Assembly: GCA_002419465.1 (NCBI GenBank)
Contig: DIGE01000013.1
Span: forward strand, 1 to 57,303
Reading direction: 5' to 3'
DNA length: 57,303 bases
Origin: Geobacter sp. UBA5730
Lineage (GTDB): Bacteria; Desulfobacterota; Desulfuromonadia; Geobacterales; Pseudopelobacteraceae
Part shown: piece by piece, positions 43,660-52,715 of the stretch
How the letters are laid out: every line of letters begins with the position of its first letter
How positions within the stretch are numbered: position 1 is the stretch's first letter
Made by a program: the position numbers and the translations under genes
The notes under the pieces: generated by a model
What the model was told of the DNA's origin: nothing
The model's database searches: none
The model's input: the letters and a program-made list of their open reading frames with translations, nothing else

Positions 43660-45489
43660 TTACTCCACCGTCACACTTTTAGCCAGGTTGCGTGGCTGAT
43701 CCACATCCGTGCCCTTGAGTACGGCGATGTGGTAGGCCAACAGTTGCAACGGCACCGACAGCAGGATCGGGTCCAGGTCCTCCCCCAGGCTCGGCAGCTC
43801 CAACACCGCCTCGGCCTTGGCCCGTACATCGGTATCTCCCTGGGTGCAGATGGCAATCACCCGGCCACCACGGGCGATGACTTCCTCCATGTTGGAGAGT
43901 GTCTTCTCATAGGCACTGTTTTTTGGCACCAGCACCACCACCGGCATCTCTTCATCAATCAGGGCGATCGGGCCGTGTTTCATCTCGCCGGCCGGATAGC
44001 CTTCGGCGTGGATGTAGGAGATCTCCTTCAGCTTGAGAGCCCCTTCCAGGGCGATCGGGTAGTTTTTGCCTCTTCCCAGGTAGAGGAAGTCGCGGGCATG
44101 CATATACTGCTTTGCCACTTTCTCCGTTTCATTGTTGATGCCCAGGCATTGTTCCAGCAGCTCGGGCAGTTTTTTCAGGCCGGCGATCATGCTGCGGCCC
44201 TGGGCCACATCCAGCTTGCCGATGGCGCGGCCCAGACGGATGGTGAAAAGGTGCAAGGCGGCTAACTGGGTAACAAAGGCCTTGGTGGAGGCCACCCCGA
44301 TCTCGGGGCCGGCATGGGTATACAGTACGCCGGCCGCTTCGCGGGCAATGGAGGAGTCCAGCACGTTACAGATGGCCAGGTTGAGAGCCCCCAACTGTCT
44401 GGCCTCCCGCAGGGCTGCCAGGGTATCGGCGGTCTCGCCGGACTGGGAGATCACCATCACCAGGGTGCGGTTGTCAATCACCGGCTTGCGGTAGCGGAAT
44501 TCAGAGGCGATATCCACCTCCACCGGGATGCGGCAGTGCTCTTCGATCAGGAACTTACCGGTCAGGGCGGCGTGCCAGGAGGTGCCGCAGGCCACAATCA
44601 CCATCCGGGTAATGGTTTGCAGGGTGGCGTCGTCGTACTTCAGGTCTTCCAGGTGTACATCCCCGGCTTCTTCCTGAAAGCGGCCAGCCAAGGTGTCGCG
44701 CACCGCCCGGGGCTGCTCGTGGATCTCCTTGAGCATGAAATGTTTATAACCGCCCTTCTCTGCCATCAGCGGCGACCAATCGATATGGCGCGGCTGCTTC
44801 TCCAGCGTTTGACCAGCGATGGTTGAAAAACTGGCAAGGCCATTGCGGAAGACGGCCAGATCACCATCTTCCATGAAGACCATTTCGCGGGTGTGTGCCA
44901 GGATGGCAGGGATATCGGAGGCAACGAAAAACTCGTTGTTGCCAAGACCCACCACCATCGGCGAGCCGACCTTGGCGGCGATCAGCGTGCCTGGTTCGTC
45001 GAGACAGAGCACGCAGACCGCAAAGGCGCCCTGTAGTTCCTGCAGGGCCGTACGGACAGCGCTTTCGAACGGTGCGCCCTGCTTGTGTTTTTCCTCTACC
45101 AGGTGGGCGATCACCTCGGTGTCGGTTTCGCTGGAGAAGGTATGTCCGGCAGCCTTCAGCTGCTCGCGCAGTGACAGGTAGTTCTCAATGATCCCGTTGT
45201 GCACCACCACGATTGGACCGGCTTTGTGCGGATGGGCGTTGGTCTCGGAAGGGCGGCCGTGGGTGGCCCAGCGGGTATGTCCGATGCCAATGGTGCCGGT
45301 CAGCGGCTGTTCTTGCAGCAGTTTTGCCAGATTGATCAGCTTGCCTTCACTACGGCGTACCGCGATGCCGTCAGGTTGCAGGGTGGCGATGCCGGCTGAG
45401 TCGTAACCGCGGTATTCCAGTTTGCGCAGGCCTTCAAAGATAATCGGGGTGGCCTCTTGGGGGCCGATATAGCCAACGATTCCACACAT
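43660..45489 (-). CDS. glmS: Glutamine-fructose-6-phosphate aminotransferase GlmS
   Basis: This 609-residue enzyme makes glucosamine-6-phosphate, the source of UDP-GlcNAc for both peptidoglycan and lipid A. The N-terminal glutaminase domain begins MCGIVGYIG with the nucleophile Cys2; two SIS domains (VACGTSWHAALTGKFLIEE; ISQSGETADTLAAL) bind the sugar, and the C-terminus ends PRNLAKSVTVE, the family's own tail. I see no glmS ribozyme in the short leader. It heads the run glmS, L,D-transpeptidase, murA, his genes. Confidence 0.97.
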   Translation of the reverse strand: MCGIVGYIGPQEATPIIFEGLRKLEYRGYDSAGIATLQPDGIAVRRSEGKLINLAKLLQEQPLTGTIGIGHTRWATHGRPSETNAHPHKAGPIVVVHNGIIENYLSLREQLKAAGHTFSSETDTEVIAHLVEEKHKQGAPFESAVRTALQELQGAFAVCVLCLDEPGTLIAAKVGSPMVVGLGNNEFFVASDIPAILAHTREMVFMEDGDLAVFRNGLASFSTIAGQTLEKQPRHIDWSPLMAEKGGYKHFMLKEIHEQPRAVRDTLAGRFQEEAGDVHLEDLKYDDATLQTITRMVIVACGTSWHAALTGKFLIEEHCRIPVEVDIASEFRYRKPVIDNRTLVMVISQSGETADTLAALREARQLGALNLAICNVLDSSIAREAAGVLYTHAGPEIGVASTKAFVTQLAALHLFTIRLGRAIGKLDVAQGRSMIAGLKKLPELLEQCLGINNETEKVAKQYMHARDFLYLGRGKNYPIALEGALKLKEISYIHAEGYPAGEMKHGPIALIDEEMPVVVLVPKNSAYEKTLSNMEEVIARGGRVIAICTQGDTDVRAKAEAVLELPSLGEDLDPILLSVPLQLLAYHIAVLKGTDVDQPRNLAKSVTVE

Positions 45490-45585
45490 TGCTGGTATTT
45501 TTCCTTTCCGGTATTCACCTGATGATGGTGAAATGGATTATCCTGTTAGTAAAACGCAATAATTTCACTCAATAATGCTGACAAG

Positions 45586-46542
45586 TCAAGGATTTCTGTG
45601 GGGGTAGTGCTGTGGCGGTTTGGCTGACGGGGCTGCCGTTTTACTCCGGTTGTAGTGCCGGACCAGTGCTGCCACCTTGGGGTTGCCGTGGCCCAGAGCT
45701 GGTGTAATCTCCTGTAAACGGCCAGTGACGGATACCTGCTTGCCATCGTTGATGGTCAACTCCACAATACCCAGGGCTTCCCCACCCTTGCCTGCCTGTA
45801 CCACCGTGCAGTTGCCATTTTGCGCAGGTTGTTCCAGTCTGGTGTGGGAATCGCCCCCGACAATCAGGACCGGAATCAGGCTCGGACTGGCGCCGCCACA
45901 CAGCTCCTGCGCCAGAGCCAGATCTCGCTTGTAGCCCTGATGGGTCAGCAGGATTACCAGATCGGCGGTCAGCTCTGCCTCGCTGATCTGATCTTGAGCC
46001 GCTTCCAATGCAGAGCCGAAGCTGAGCTCTGCAACAGCGCCGGCCGGCAGCCGAGAGGCGCTTTCCCCCATCAGGCCGATTACCGCTACCCGCAGACCGG
46101 CACGATTAAAGTAGACCCGCGGCTGGGTTCCTGCCAGGCCGGACATGTTGGCAGCTACCACCGGAAAGGCGGCTCCTGCTATCCGTTTTTGCAACACCTG
46201 TCTGCCGAGCGAGAGGTCGTTGATACCCAACGCCATGGCATCAAATCCGATCAGGTTCATCAGTTGAATGACGGATCTGCCTTGGGAGCGATCGGCCCAG
46301 GAATTTCCCTGGAGCATGTCTCCTGTAGCCAGAAGCAAGCCGGGATGCTCACGGCGTAACAGCTCGATCTGGCGTGCCAAGCGGGCTGCGCCGCCGATCT
46401 GTGCAGGGCTGCCCGCCTGACTCACTGGATTCGCCTGGCCGTGAAAGTCGTTCAGGTACAGGATTCTGAGGGTAACCGGTGAGGCAACGGCAGTTCCCGT
46501 GCAGGACAACAGCACCAGCAGGCTGGATAGGAGTTTTTTCAT
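45586..46542 (-). CDS. Exported 5'-nucleotidase-like metallophosphatase, degenerate active site
   Basis: This is a 318-residue protein with a signal peptide (MKKLLSSLLVLLSCTGTAVA). The calcineurin-like fold of UshA-type 5'-nucleotidases is recognisable: LNDFHGQ (Asp-x-His), LLATGDMLQGN and ILLTHQGY. Two metal-site motifs are altered: the usual GNHE/D reads GIND, losing the metal Asn and catalytic His, and the usual GGHSHT reads GGDSHT. The C-terminal substrate-binding domain of full-length nucleotidases is missing; the protein ends in a low-complexity tail. It may be inactive or have changed chemistry. Start ATG 46542 has a GAGGAT site; an upstream in-frame ATG lacks one. Confidence 0.8.
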   Translation of the reverse strand: MKKLLSSLLVLLSCTGTAVASPVTLRILYLNDFHGQANPVSQAGSPAQIGGAARLARQIELLRREHPGLLLATGDMLQGNSWADRSQGRSVIQLMNLIGFDAMALGINDLSLGRQVLQKRIAGAAFPVVAANMSGLAGTQPRVYFNRAGLRVAVIGLMGESASRLPAGAVAELSFGSALEAAQDQISEAELTADLVILLTHQGYKRDLALAQELCGGASPSLIPVLIVGGDSHTRLEQPAQNGNCTVVQAGKGGEALGIVELTINDGKQVSVTGRLQEITPALGHGNPKVAALVRHYNRSKTAAPSAKPPQHYPHRNP

Positions 46543-46649
46543 GGGTATCCTCGATCTGTGTAGCTGCTGCAAAAATGTTACCCGCTTATTGATCAGCTAT
46601 AGCACAATCGGCGTGCTACGGCCAGTCACAGGTTGCTTGTGCTTATGTC

Positions 46650-46678
46650 TTGAAGATAGGCTGGTTTTCCCCTATCAT
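46650..46678 (+). promoter_or_regulatory. Promoter of the MoxR-type ATPase gene
   Basis: TTGAAG (4/6) and TATCAT (5/6) are 17 bases apart, followed by AAGGAGA eight bases before the ATG at 46710. It lies in the divergent spacer with the nucleotidase-like gene. Confidence 0.6.
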
Positions 46679-46709
46679 TTTTATCTGGTACAGACAAGGA
46701 GACGGCGGA

Positions 46710-47783
46710 ATGCATGTTGAACAGATGAAGGTGGTCCTGCGGGAGATGTTGACCAAGACCGATCTGACTCCCTGCGTGGTGGGCCACCGCGGCGTCGGCA
46801 AGACTGCCGGTATTGTGCAGGTATGCCGGGAGATCGGCTGGCGGTATCAGCCGCTGCGTCTGGGGCAGATGGAGGTCGGCGATCTGGTGGGAATCCCGTA
46901 CCGCGAGGGCGAGGTTATGCGCTGGTCGCGACCTTCCTGGTGGCCGGCTGATGACGATCCACCCACCCTGGTTCACTGTGATGAACTGAACCGGGCCCAG
47001 CAGGAGGATACCCTGCAGGCCATTTTCCAGTTTGTGGAGCCGTCGGCCGAGGGGCTGCAGCGGGCACTGCACACCCATCGCCTGCACCCCCGTCACAAGG
47101 TGGTGGTCACCATCAATCCACCGGATGGCAGCTATCAGGTGGCCACCCTGGACCGGGCCCTGATTGACCGGATGGTGATGTTGTATGTTGAAACCGACTA
47201 CCAGTGTTGGGCCCGCTATGCCGCAGCCAGGGAACTGGACGGCGAGGTGCGGAGTTTTCTGTCCGGTAACAGCGGAATGCTGGCCAGGCAGGGGGCGCCG
47301 ATGGATATGCAGGTGGAACCCACCGAGCGGGGCTGGGAGATGGTCAGCAGCCTGCGGCAACACTGCCGTTTTCCCGGTGACCTGTCCATGGAGGTCTACG
47401 CCGGTATCATCGGCAAGGAGGCGGCTATTACCTTTATGCGCTGGCTGGCTGATCGGTCTGGCCGGCCTCTGACCGCCCGTGAGATTCTTGATGATTGGGC
47501 GGCCGTGGCCGAGCGGGCCGCTGCACAGCGTGACGACGTCCAGGCTGCCACCATCAACGATCTGCAAACCACCCTGCAGATGCTGCCACAGTTGGACGAA
47601 CAGCAGGAGAGTGCACTGATCGCCTATATTGACGTCCTGCCGCGCGATCTGCGTTTTGGGTTCGTCAAGACCTTGCTGCGGATTCCGGCGGTGGCTCTGG
47701 CCATCAGTCAGGACAAGTACGACAGCGTGGTGTTTGAGGCCATTCGGGCCATTGGCGATGAGGCCGGTGTAACGGCACGTTGA
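46710..47783 (+). CDS. MoxR-type AAA+ ATPase
   Basis: This 357-residue AAA+ protein has Walker A GHRGVGKT at residues 25-32, Walker B TLVHCDELNRA, and sensor-1 region VVTINPPDG. The C-terminal half is helical. MoxR-type ATPases normally pair with a von Willebrand factor A protein and act as chaperones that insert metals or mature complexes. No VWA gene is next to it: the neighbours are a nucleotidase-like gene on the other strand and wrbA. ATG 46710 is chosen for its AAGGAGA site; the open frame upstream has none. Confidence 0.85.
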   Translation: MHVEQMKVVLREMLTKTDLTPCVVGHRGVGKTAGIVQVCREIGWRYQPLRLGQMEVGDLVGIPYREGEVMRWSRPSWWPADDDPPTLVHCDELNRAQQEDTLQAIFQFVEPSAEGLQRALHTHRLHPRHKVVVTINPPDGSYQVATLDRALIDRMVMLYVETDYQCWARYAAARELDGEVRSFLSGNSGMLARQGAPMDMQVEPTERGWEMVSSLRQHCRFPGDLSMEVYAGIIGKEAAITFMRWLADRSGRPLTAREILDDWAAVAERAAAQRDDVQAATINDLQTTLQMLPQLDEQQESALIAYIDVLPRDLRFGFVKTLLRIPAVALAISQDKYDSVVFEAIRAIGDEAGVTAR

Positions 47784-47881
47784 CGTTGCAATTTGTACCC
47801 TGCCGTTTTGGCTGGCAAACCAGTTTTGAGGCTGGCACGCAGCGCAGCGTTCCGGCCTTGACTGTTTCTGGTTGACTGAGC

Positions 47882-47909
47882 TGGACAGGCGGGGCAATCG
47901 CGTTATACT
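47882..47909 (+). promoter_or_regulatory. Promoter of wrbA
   Basis: TGGACA (5/6) and TATACT (5/6) are separated by 16 bases. Transcription would start near 47916, 40 bases before the ATG, with AAAGGAGAG as the ribosome site. Confidence 0.6.
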
Positions 47910-47955
47910 TGGCAGGCAACGAATACTTCTGGGGTAGCGAAAGGAGAGAGTACAT

Positions 47956-48573
47956 ATGGCAACCAGGATTCAGGTGGTATTTTACAGCATGTACGGCCAT
48001 GTTTACCGGATGGCCGAGGCGATTGCCGAAGGCGCACGGAGTGTGGAAGGGTGTGAAGTACAGGTGCTGCAGGTGGCGGAACTGATGCCCGATGCGGTGC
48101 TGGAACAGTATGGCGCCAAGGCTGCCCGGGCCGCGTTCGCCCATGTCCCTGTCGCGGTTCCGGCCCAGTTGGCCGAAGCCGATGCGGTCATCTTCGGCAC
48201 TCCGACCCGCTTTGGCAATATGACGGCCCAGATGCGTAACTTTCTGGACCAGACCGGCGGCCTCTGGGCAAAGGGAGCCCTGGTGGGTAAGGTGGGCAGC
48301 GTCTTTGCCAGTACCGGCACCCAGCATGGCGGCCAGGAAACCACCATCACCAGCTTTCACACCACCCTGCTTCACCATGGCATGATTGTGGTGGGTGTGC
48401 CCTATACCGAACAGCGGCTGGTCACTATGACCGAGATCACCGGCGGCACACCCTATGGCGCAACCACCCTGGCCGCTGCCGATGGCTCACGGCAACCATC
48501 GGAAAATGAGTTGGCCATTGCGCGCTTCCAGGGCGCCCATGTGGCCGCCATAGCCAAAAAGCTGAAGGACTAA
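47956..48573 (+). CDS. wrbA: NAD(P)H:quinone oxidoreductase WrbA
   Basis: This 205-residue flavodoxin-fold enzyme reduces quinones by two electrons using FMN, protecting against redox cycling. It has the FMN-phosphate loop YSMYGHVYRMAEAIAEGA, GTPTRFGNMTAQMRNFLDQT and STGTQHGGQETT, all WrbA signatures. Length is standard. It has its own promoter and converges on the next gene with only 19 bases between stops. Confidence 0.95.
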   Translation: MATRIQVVFYSMYGHVYRMAEAIAEGARSVEGCEVQVLQVAELMPDAVLEQYGAKAARAAFAHVPVAVPAQLAEADAVIFGTPTRFGNMTAQMRNFLDQTGGLWAKGALVGKVGSVFASTGTQHGGQETTITSFHTTLLHHGMIVVGVPYTEQRLVTMTEITGGTPYGATTLAAADGSRQPSENELAIARFQGAHVAAIAKKLKD

Positions 48574-48592
48574 CCGGCCCGCTAACGACTGC

Positions 48593-49090
48593 TTACGGGG
48601 TAACCTGCAACCCCTCGGGAGCCATGAGGGTCAGCGGGTTCAGGTCCGGATGGTACATGTCGATGTAGAGCCGGTATTCGGTGCCGGTGGAGTCGATCAG
48701 ACGGTACAGATCCACGATATGATTTTCCTCGTTGGGGCCAACGTTGCCGATCCGTTCGAACTGCAGCGGCTGGTTATTGCGGTCCCGCAGACGCCGCAGG
48801 TAGACCTTTGACATGGTGGGACCTTCAAACAGGTCGGCGCCACCCAGCTTGATCGGGTTTTCCTTGCTGTAGCCGTAGCCCTGGCCGGCGTAGGTCTGGC
48901 TGCTGGACGGGGCGACTGCTTGCACGGCAGGGCCGGTAATGGCTGATGGTACTTGCCTCCGTGCCCGGCGTTGGCTGTCCAGGCGATCGCGGGACACGCC
49001 TTCGACCGGCTCTGCCCAGGTATTCACCTGGAGCAGTAGCAGGCCGGCAGTGAGGAGTAGTGTGGGACGCAGCAGTGCAGAAAATTTCAT
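48593..49090 (-). CDS. Small exported protein of unknown function
   Basis: This 165-residue protein has a signal peptide (LLLTAGLLLLQVNTWA, cleavage near residue 26). The mature part starts basic and disordered (RDRLDSQRRARRQ), then a compact domain with GYSKENPIKLGGADLFEG and ENHIVDLYRLIDSTGTEYRL. I do not recognise a family. The start has a GGAGG site. It is divergent from the TPR-CHAT gene with 48 bases between, so the two promoters overlap and the genes may be co-regulated. Confidence 0.75.
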   Translation of the reverse strand: MKFSALLRPTLLLTAGLLLLQVNTWAEPVEGVSRDRLDSQRRARRQVPSAITGPAVQAVAPSSSQTYAGQGYGYSKENPIKLGGADLFEGPTMSKVYLRRLRDRNNQPLQFERIGNVGPNEENHIVDLYRLIDSTGTEYRLYIDMYHPDLNPLTLMAPEGLQVTP

Positions 49091-49138
49091 GGGATACCTC
49101 CGGGACAGTAGTCACTTGTCTGTATTTATACCAAGAGA

Positions 49139-52096
49139 ATGAACCGTATGCAAAAATTGACTGCCAAATCTGCCTGCCATGCTGTCTGCCTGTCCGTGCT
49201 GATAGCGGTAGTGCTGTCATCCACGGCATGGTGCAGCGACCAGATTGCCCAGCGTGATGAACTGATCGCCCGCCGCCGATTGGTACAGAGCCTCGAGTCA
49301 TCCGGCCGTTTTGACGAGGCGCTGGCCCAGGCCCAAAAGAATCTTGCCGCTGCCCGGTCGATATTTGGCAACGACCACCGCGATGTGGCCTTGAGTCTGG
49401 ACCGGATCGCCTCGATCCTGCGCAAACAGGGTCAGTATCTGCAGTCGGAACAGTATTATCAGCAGGCCCTGCAGCTGGTGCGCCGCCACCAGCAGGAGGC
49501 GCCCTTGGACGTGGCGGCTGCCCTGCAGAACCTGGCTGGTCTGTATCGCGGGATGGGTCGTTACCGTGATGCCGAGCAGCAGTATCGCGAGGCGCTGCGC
49601 ATCGCCAACGGGGTCAGTCCGCAGCATCCGGAGTATGGTTATGTTGCCGCATTCATCGGCGACATCTCCGATAACCTTGCGGTGCTGTATCGTGACCAGG
49701 GGCGTTATGCCGAGGCCGAGCCGTTGGTCAAGGCTGCCGTCGAGCGAACCACCAGGGCCGCTCAACCTGATCGTCTGAGTAGGCAGATGAACCTCTCCAT
49801 GGATCGGCAGCAACTTGAGCAGGCACTGCAGATGATGAACCTGGCCAACCTGTACATCGCCATGAAACGTATGGGCGAGGCGGAGCGGCTGGTGGTGGAT
49901 GCCCTGGCAATCCAGCGTCGCATTCTGGGTGATGATGATCCACGCGTGGCCCAGGGGATGCACAACCTGGCCAGCCTCTACGTTGAGACCGATCGGCTCC
50001 AGCAGGCCGAGCCGTTGTTACAGCAGGCCATCACGACGGCCCTGCAGGTGTATGGCCCCAGAAATCCCGAGGTGGCCATCTATCTGGACACGCTGGCATC
50101 GCTGTATCGCAAGGGTGGGGCCTACGAACGAGCCAAGCCTTTTGCGGAGCGGGCGGTGGAGATCGCCGAGGACACCCTGGGACCGGCCCATGGCCGCACC
50201 GCCTTGTTGCGTAACAATCTGGCCGTGCTCTACCTTGCGATGGAAAACCATGCTGCCGCCGAACAGCTGCTGCGTAAAACCCTGGCCGACAGTCAGGCCA
50301 ACCTGGGTCCGCACCATCCAGAGCTGTCGGCAAAGCTGACCAACCTGGCCGAGGCGGTGGGGGCTCAGGGCCGGCATCTCGAGGTGCATCAACTCTACGG
50401 GCGGGCTCTAGCCATCGAGGAGCGGACCCGTGACGATCTCTTCCTGCTGCTCTCCGAGGAGCAGAAGCTCACCTACCTGCAGGAGCGGATGATCCAGGTG
50501 CAGTATTACCTGCTGCACAGCCGACTGCTGGCAACCACCCAGCCTTCGGCTGTCCGTGACGCCTTTGAGGTCTGGCTGCGCTGGAAAGGGATCGTGATGG
50601 AATCCCAGGTCCGCTATCAGGAGGCACTCTCGAGAAGTGATGATTCCGCCCTGCAGACGCTGTTTGACTCCCTGACTACAGTACGGCGGGAACTGGCCGG
50701 GCTGCGGCTGCGCCAACCGGCCGCCGCCGAACTGCAGCACCATCTGCAGACCATTACGACCCTTGAGGAACGTAAAAACACCCTGGAAGGACAACTGTCC
50801 CGTGCCAGTGCCGTCTATGCCCGGGCCCGCTCCGCCGGCCAGATGGACAGTGCGGCGTTGGGGCGTCTGCTGCCCAAGGGGGCGGCCTATCTTGATATCG
50901 CCCTGGTCAGGGATTGGCAGTTCCAGCCCCTTGCGTTTAAAGGGTGGCGTTATCTGGCCTTTTTGTACCGCCCCGATCGGGAAAAGGTTGAGCTGATTGA
51001 CCTGGGCAGGGCGCAGGAGCTTGAGCCTTTGGTGGCAGCCTACCGTGAGGAGATCGGCAGACGGGCCAGCGCGGATGCCCGGCACAGTGTTCAGCAGCTG
51101 CACCAACTGGCCACAAGCCTGTATCAACGAGTAATTATGCCGCTAACGCCGCACCTGAACGACGTTTCACAGCTGGTGATCAGCCCGGATGGCGCGCTGA
51201 ATCTGGTGCCGTTCGAGGTGTTCAAGGGGCCGGATCAGCACTATCTGATTGAGCGGTATGCCCTGCGCTACCTGCCTTCCGGTCGCGATCTGGCCCGTCT
51301 GGCTGCGACCGCCCGTTATCGTGGTGATGCCCTGATCCTGTCCGATCCCGACTATGATCTACAGATTGGAACCACACAACCTCGGCAAGAACTGGTTGCA
51401 GCGTTGCAAGGGATCAGGTTCAACCGTCTGCCGGATACCCGCCGCGAGGCTGACGCCATTGCCGGCCTGATGCGGACGGGGATGGGCCTTCAGGTTCGCA
51501 ACCTGAGCGGTGCGGCGGCCTGTGAACAACTGCTCTTTGACAAGCCTCAGCCAGCCCTGTTGCATCTGGCCACCCATGGATTCTTTTTGCAGGAAGAGAC
51601 GAAAGGCGCCAGTGGCAGCGAGACCCGCGGGCTCAAGGCGGTCCTGGTCGGCCGCAGTGATGCCCAGACATCGTCCATCCCCATTACGAACCCGATGCTG
51701 CGCTCCGGTATTGTTCTGGCCGGGGTAAATCGTTCATTGCAGCAAGGTGGCACTGAGGGGTTAGTGACCGCTGAGAAAATTTTGGGCATGCGGTTGCAGG
51801 GCACCGATCTGGTAACCCTTTCGGCCTGTGAAACCGGGGTTGGGGACCTCCAGGCCGGAGAAGGGGTGTTTGGCCTTAAACGGGCTTTCATCCTGGCCGG
51901 TGCCCGCAGCCTGGTGTTAAGTCTCTGGTCGGTACCCAGTCGGGAAACCACTGAACTGATGACCGCCTTTTATCAGCAGATGGCGGCCGGGGTTCCCAAG
52001 GCCACCGCCCTGCGGCAGGCCCAGTTGGCCATGCTGCGCAAACACCCCCATCCCTTTTATTGGGGGGCCTTTGTGTTGGTGGGTAGTCCTGATTAG
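49139..52096 (+). CDS. Exported TPR-CHAT domain protein
   Basis: This is a 985-residue protein. A hydrophobic signal (about residues 14-32) precedes many tetratricopeptide-type repeats (about 40-430; for example AAALQNLAGLYRGMGRYRDAE), a helical linker, and a C-terminal CHAT domain (about 680-985). CHAT is a caspase-like protease fold; its dyad is visible as His813 in LLHLATHGF and Cys897 in LSACETGVG. CHAT-TPR proteins are known as proteases, including Craspase Csx29 beside type III-E CRISPR, but here no CRISPR genes are present and the protein appears to be exported. The target is unknown. AAGAG sits only one base from the first ATG; the in-frame ATG at 49148 has better spacing and may be the true start. 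Confidence 0.9.
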   Translation: MNRMQKLTAKSACHAVCLSVLIAVVLSSTAWCSDQIAQRDELIARRRLVQSLESSGRFDEALAQAQKNLAAARSIFGNDHRDVALSLDRIASILRKQGQYLQSEQYYQQALQLVRRHQQEAPLDVAAALQNLAGLYRGMGRYRDAEQQYREALRIANGVSPQHPEYGYVAAFIGDISDNLAVLYRDQGRYAEAEPLVKAAVERTTRAAQPDRLSRQMNLSMDRQQLEQALQMMNLANLYIAMKRMGEAERLVVDALAIQRRILGDDDPRVAQGMHNLASLYVETDRLQQAEPLLQQAITTALQVYGPRNPEVAIYLDTLASLYRKGGAYERAKPFAERAVEIAEDTLGPAHGRTALLRNNLAVLYLAMENHAAAEQLLRKTLADSQANLGPHHPELSAKLTNLAEAVGAQGRHLEVHQLYGRALAIEERTRDDLFLLLSEEQKLTYLQERMIQVQYYLLHSRLLATTQPSAVRDAFEVWLRWKGIVMESQVRYQEALSRSDDSALQTLFDSLTTVRRELAGLRLRQPAAAELQHHLQTITTLEERKNTLEGQLSRASAVYARARSAGQMDSAALGRLLPKGAAYLDIALVRDWQFQPLAFKGWRYLAFLYRPDREKVELIDLGRAQELEPLVAAYREEIGRRASADARHSVQQLHQLATSLYQRVIMPLTPHLNDVSQLVISPDGALNLVPFEVFKGPDQHYLIERYALRYLPSGRDLARLAATARYRGDALILSDPDYDLQIGTTQPRQELVAALQGIRFNRLPDTRREADAIAGLMRTGMGLQVRNLSGAAACEQLLFDKPQPALLHLATHGFFLQEETKGASGSETRGLKAVLVGRSDAQTSSIPITNPMLRSGIVLAGVNRSLQQGGTEGLVTAEKILGMRLQGTDLVTLSACETGVGDLQAGEGVFGLKRAFILAGARSLVLSLWSVPSRETTELMTAFYQQMAAGVPKATALRQAQLAMLRKHPHPFYWGAFVLVGSPD

Positions 52097-52115
52097 CCTG
52101 TGGGCGATTCGTGCA

Positions 52116-52151
52116 ACAAAGGCCGCTTTCCAGAAGGAGGGCGGCCTTTGT
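52116..52151 (+). terminator. Terminator of the TPR-CHAT gene
   Basis: ACAAAGGCCGC pairs perfectly with GCGGCCTTTGT over 11 bp around a 14-base loop, 20 bases after the stop codon. The tail is only weakly T-rich. It also lies downstream of the minus-strand gene that ends at 52199. Confidence 0.75.
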
Positions 52152-52198
52152 TTGATGACTCTCCAAATGAATTGACGAGTGATCTGTTGCTGGTGCTG

Positions 52199-52471
52199 CT
52201 ATTTAGCCGTTGTCAGGGCGGCAGGTTGCTTTACTTTTCTCGGTTTTTTGGGTAGAGCCGGGGCTTTTGCCACGGGGATGCTGACAGCCATCGGCACAAA
52301 CAAGGCTGGATCGCCCGGCTGTAGCGTGCCGTAATGGCTGGAGGCGATCTTCCTGACGATTCCATCGCTGAACTGAATGGTGGCCTTAAGTGCTGCCACT
52401 TCCAGTACCTTGCCGACTCCCCACGCAATCGCACCGGGATGGCTTACAACGGTACCTTGTTTGATAGTCAT
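52199..52471 (-). CDS. Small DUF3553-like protein
   Basis: This 90-residue protein has the N-terminal pattern GTVVSHPGAIAWGVGKVLEV, then ATIQFSDGIVRKIASSHY, recalling the DUF3553 family, a small beta-barrel of the kind found at the end of UvrD-like helicases. The tail is Pro/Lys/Ala-rich and disordered. AAGGAG precedes the ATG. It stands alone, without a helicase beside it. Function unknown; nucleic-acid contact is a guess. Confidence 0.6.
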   Translation of the reverse strand: MTIKQGTVVSHPGAIAWGVGKVLEVAALKATIQFSDGIVRKIASSHYGTLQPGDPALFVPMAVSIPVAKAPALPKKPRKVKQPAALTTAK

Positions 52472-52715
52472 GTTTTCTCCTTGTCGTGCTGAGTTACCAG
52501 CATCCAGTAGTTTTGAGGATACGGTGTGATAAGCCCTCGCCGGAGATTGTCGCAGTAGGTTGATGGAGTTAGCCGGAGTGGTGAGCGCGCAGGGGTGGCA
52601 AGGGCGAATTGATTGCTGGTGGCAGGTCAGTAGAGTAACTGTACGCCATTGTCATGGTTATTGATAGGAGATTGTGCTGCTTTGCCAAAATACGGGCTGT
52701 TGTCAGGTGGATACG
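52472..52715. other. Intergenic stretch without recognised features
   Basis: These 244 bases separate two minus-strand genes. I found no open frame with a ribosome site, no strong hairpin and no clear promoter. The upstream signals of the DUF3553-like gene must lie here. Confidence 0.4.

Noticed and set aside
45490..45585. glmS ribozyme in the glmS leader
   Set aside because: The leader is under 100 bases and lacks the conserved ribozyme core; that element is mainly found in Gram-positive bacteria.
46626..47897. 423-residue minus-strand frame over the MoxR gene
   Set aside because: Low-complexity, His/Gln-rich antisense shadow. The plus-strand gene has a P-loop, promoter and ribosome site.
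49139..52096. CRISPR type III-E (Craspase) link for the TPR-CHAT protein
   Set aside because: No repeats, cas genes or gRAMP-like frame exist in the window, and the protein carries a signal sequence.
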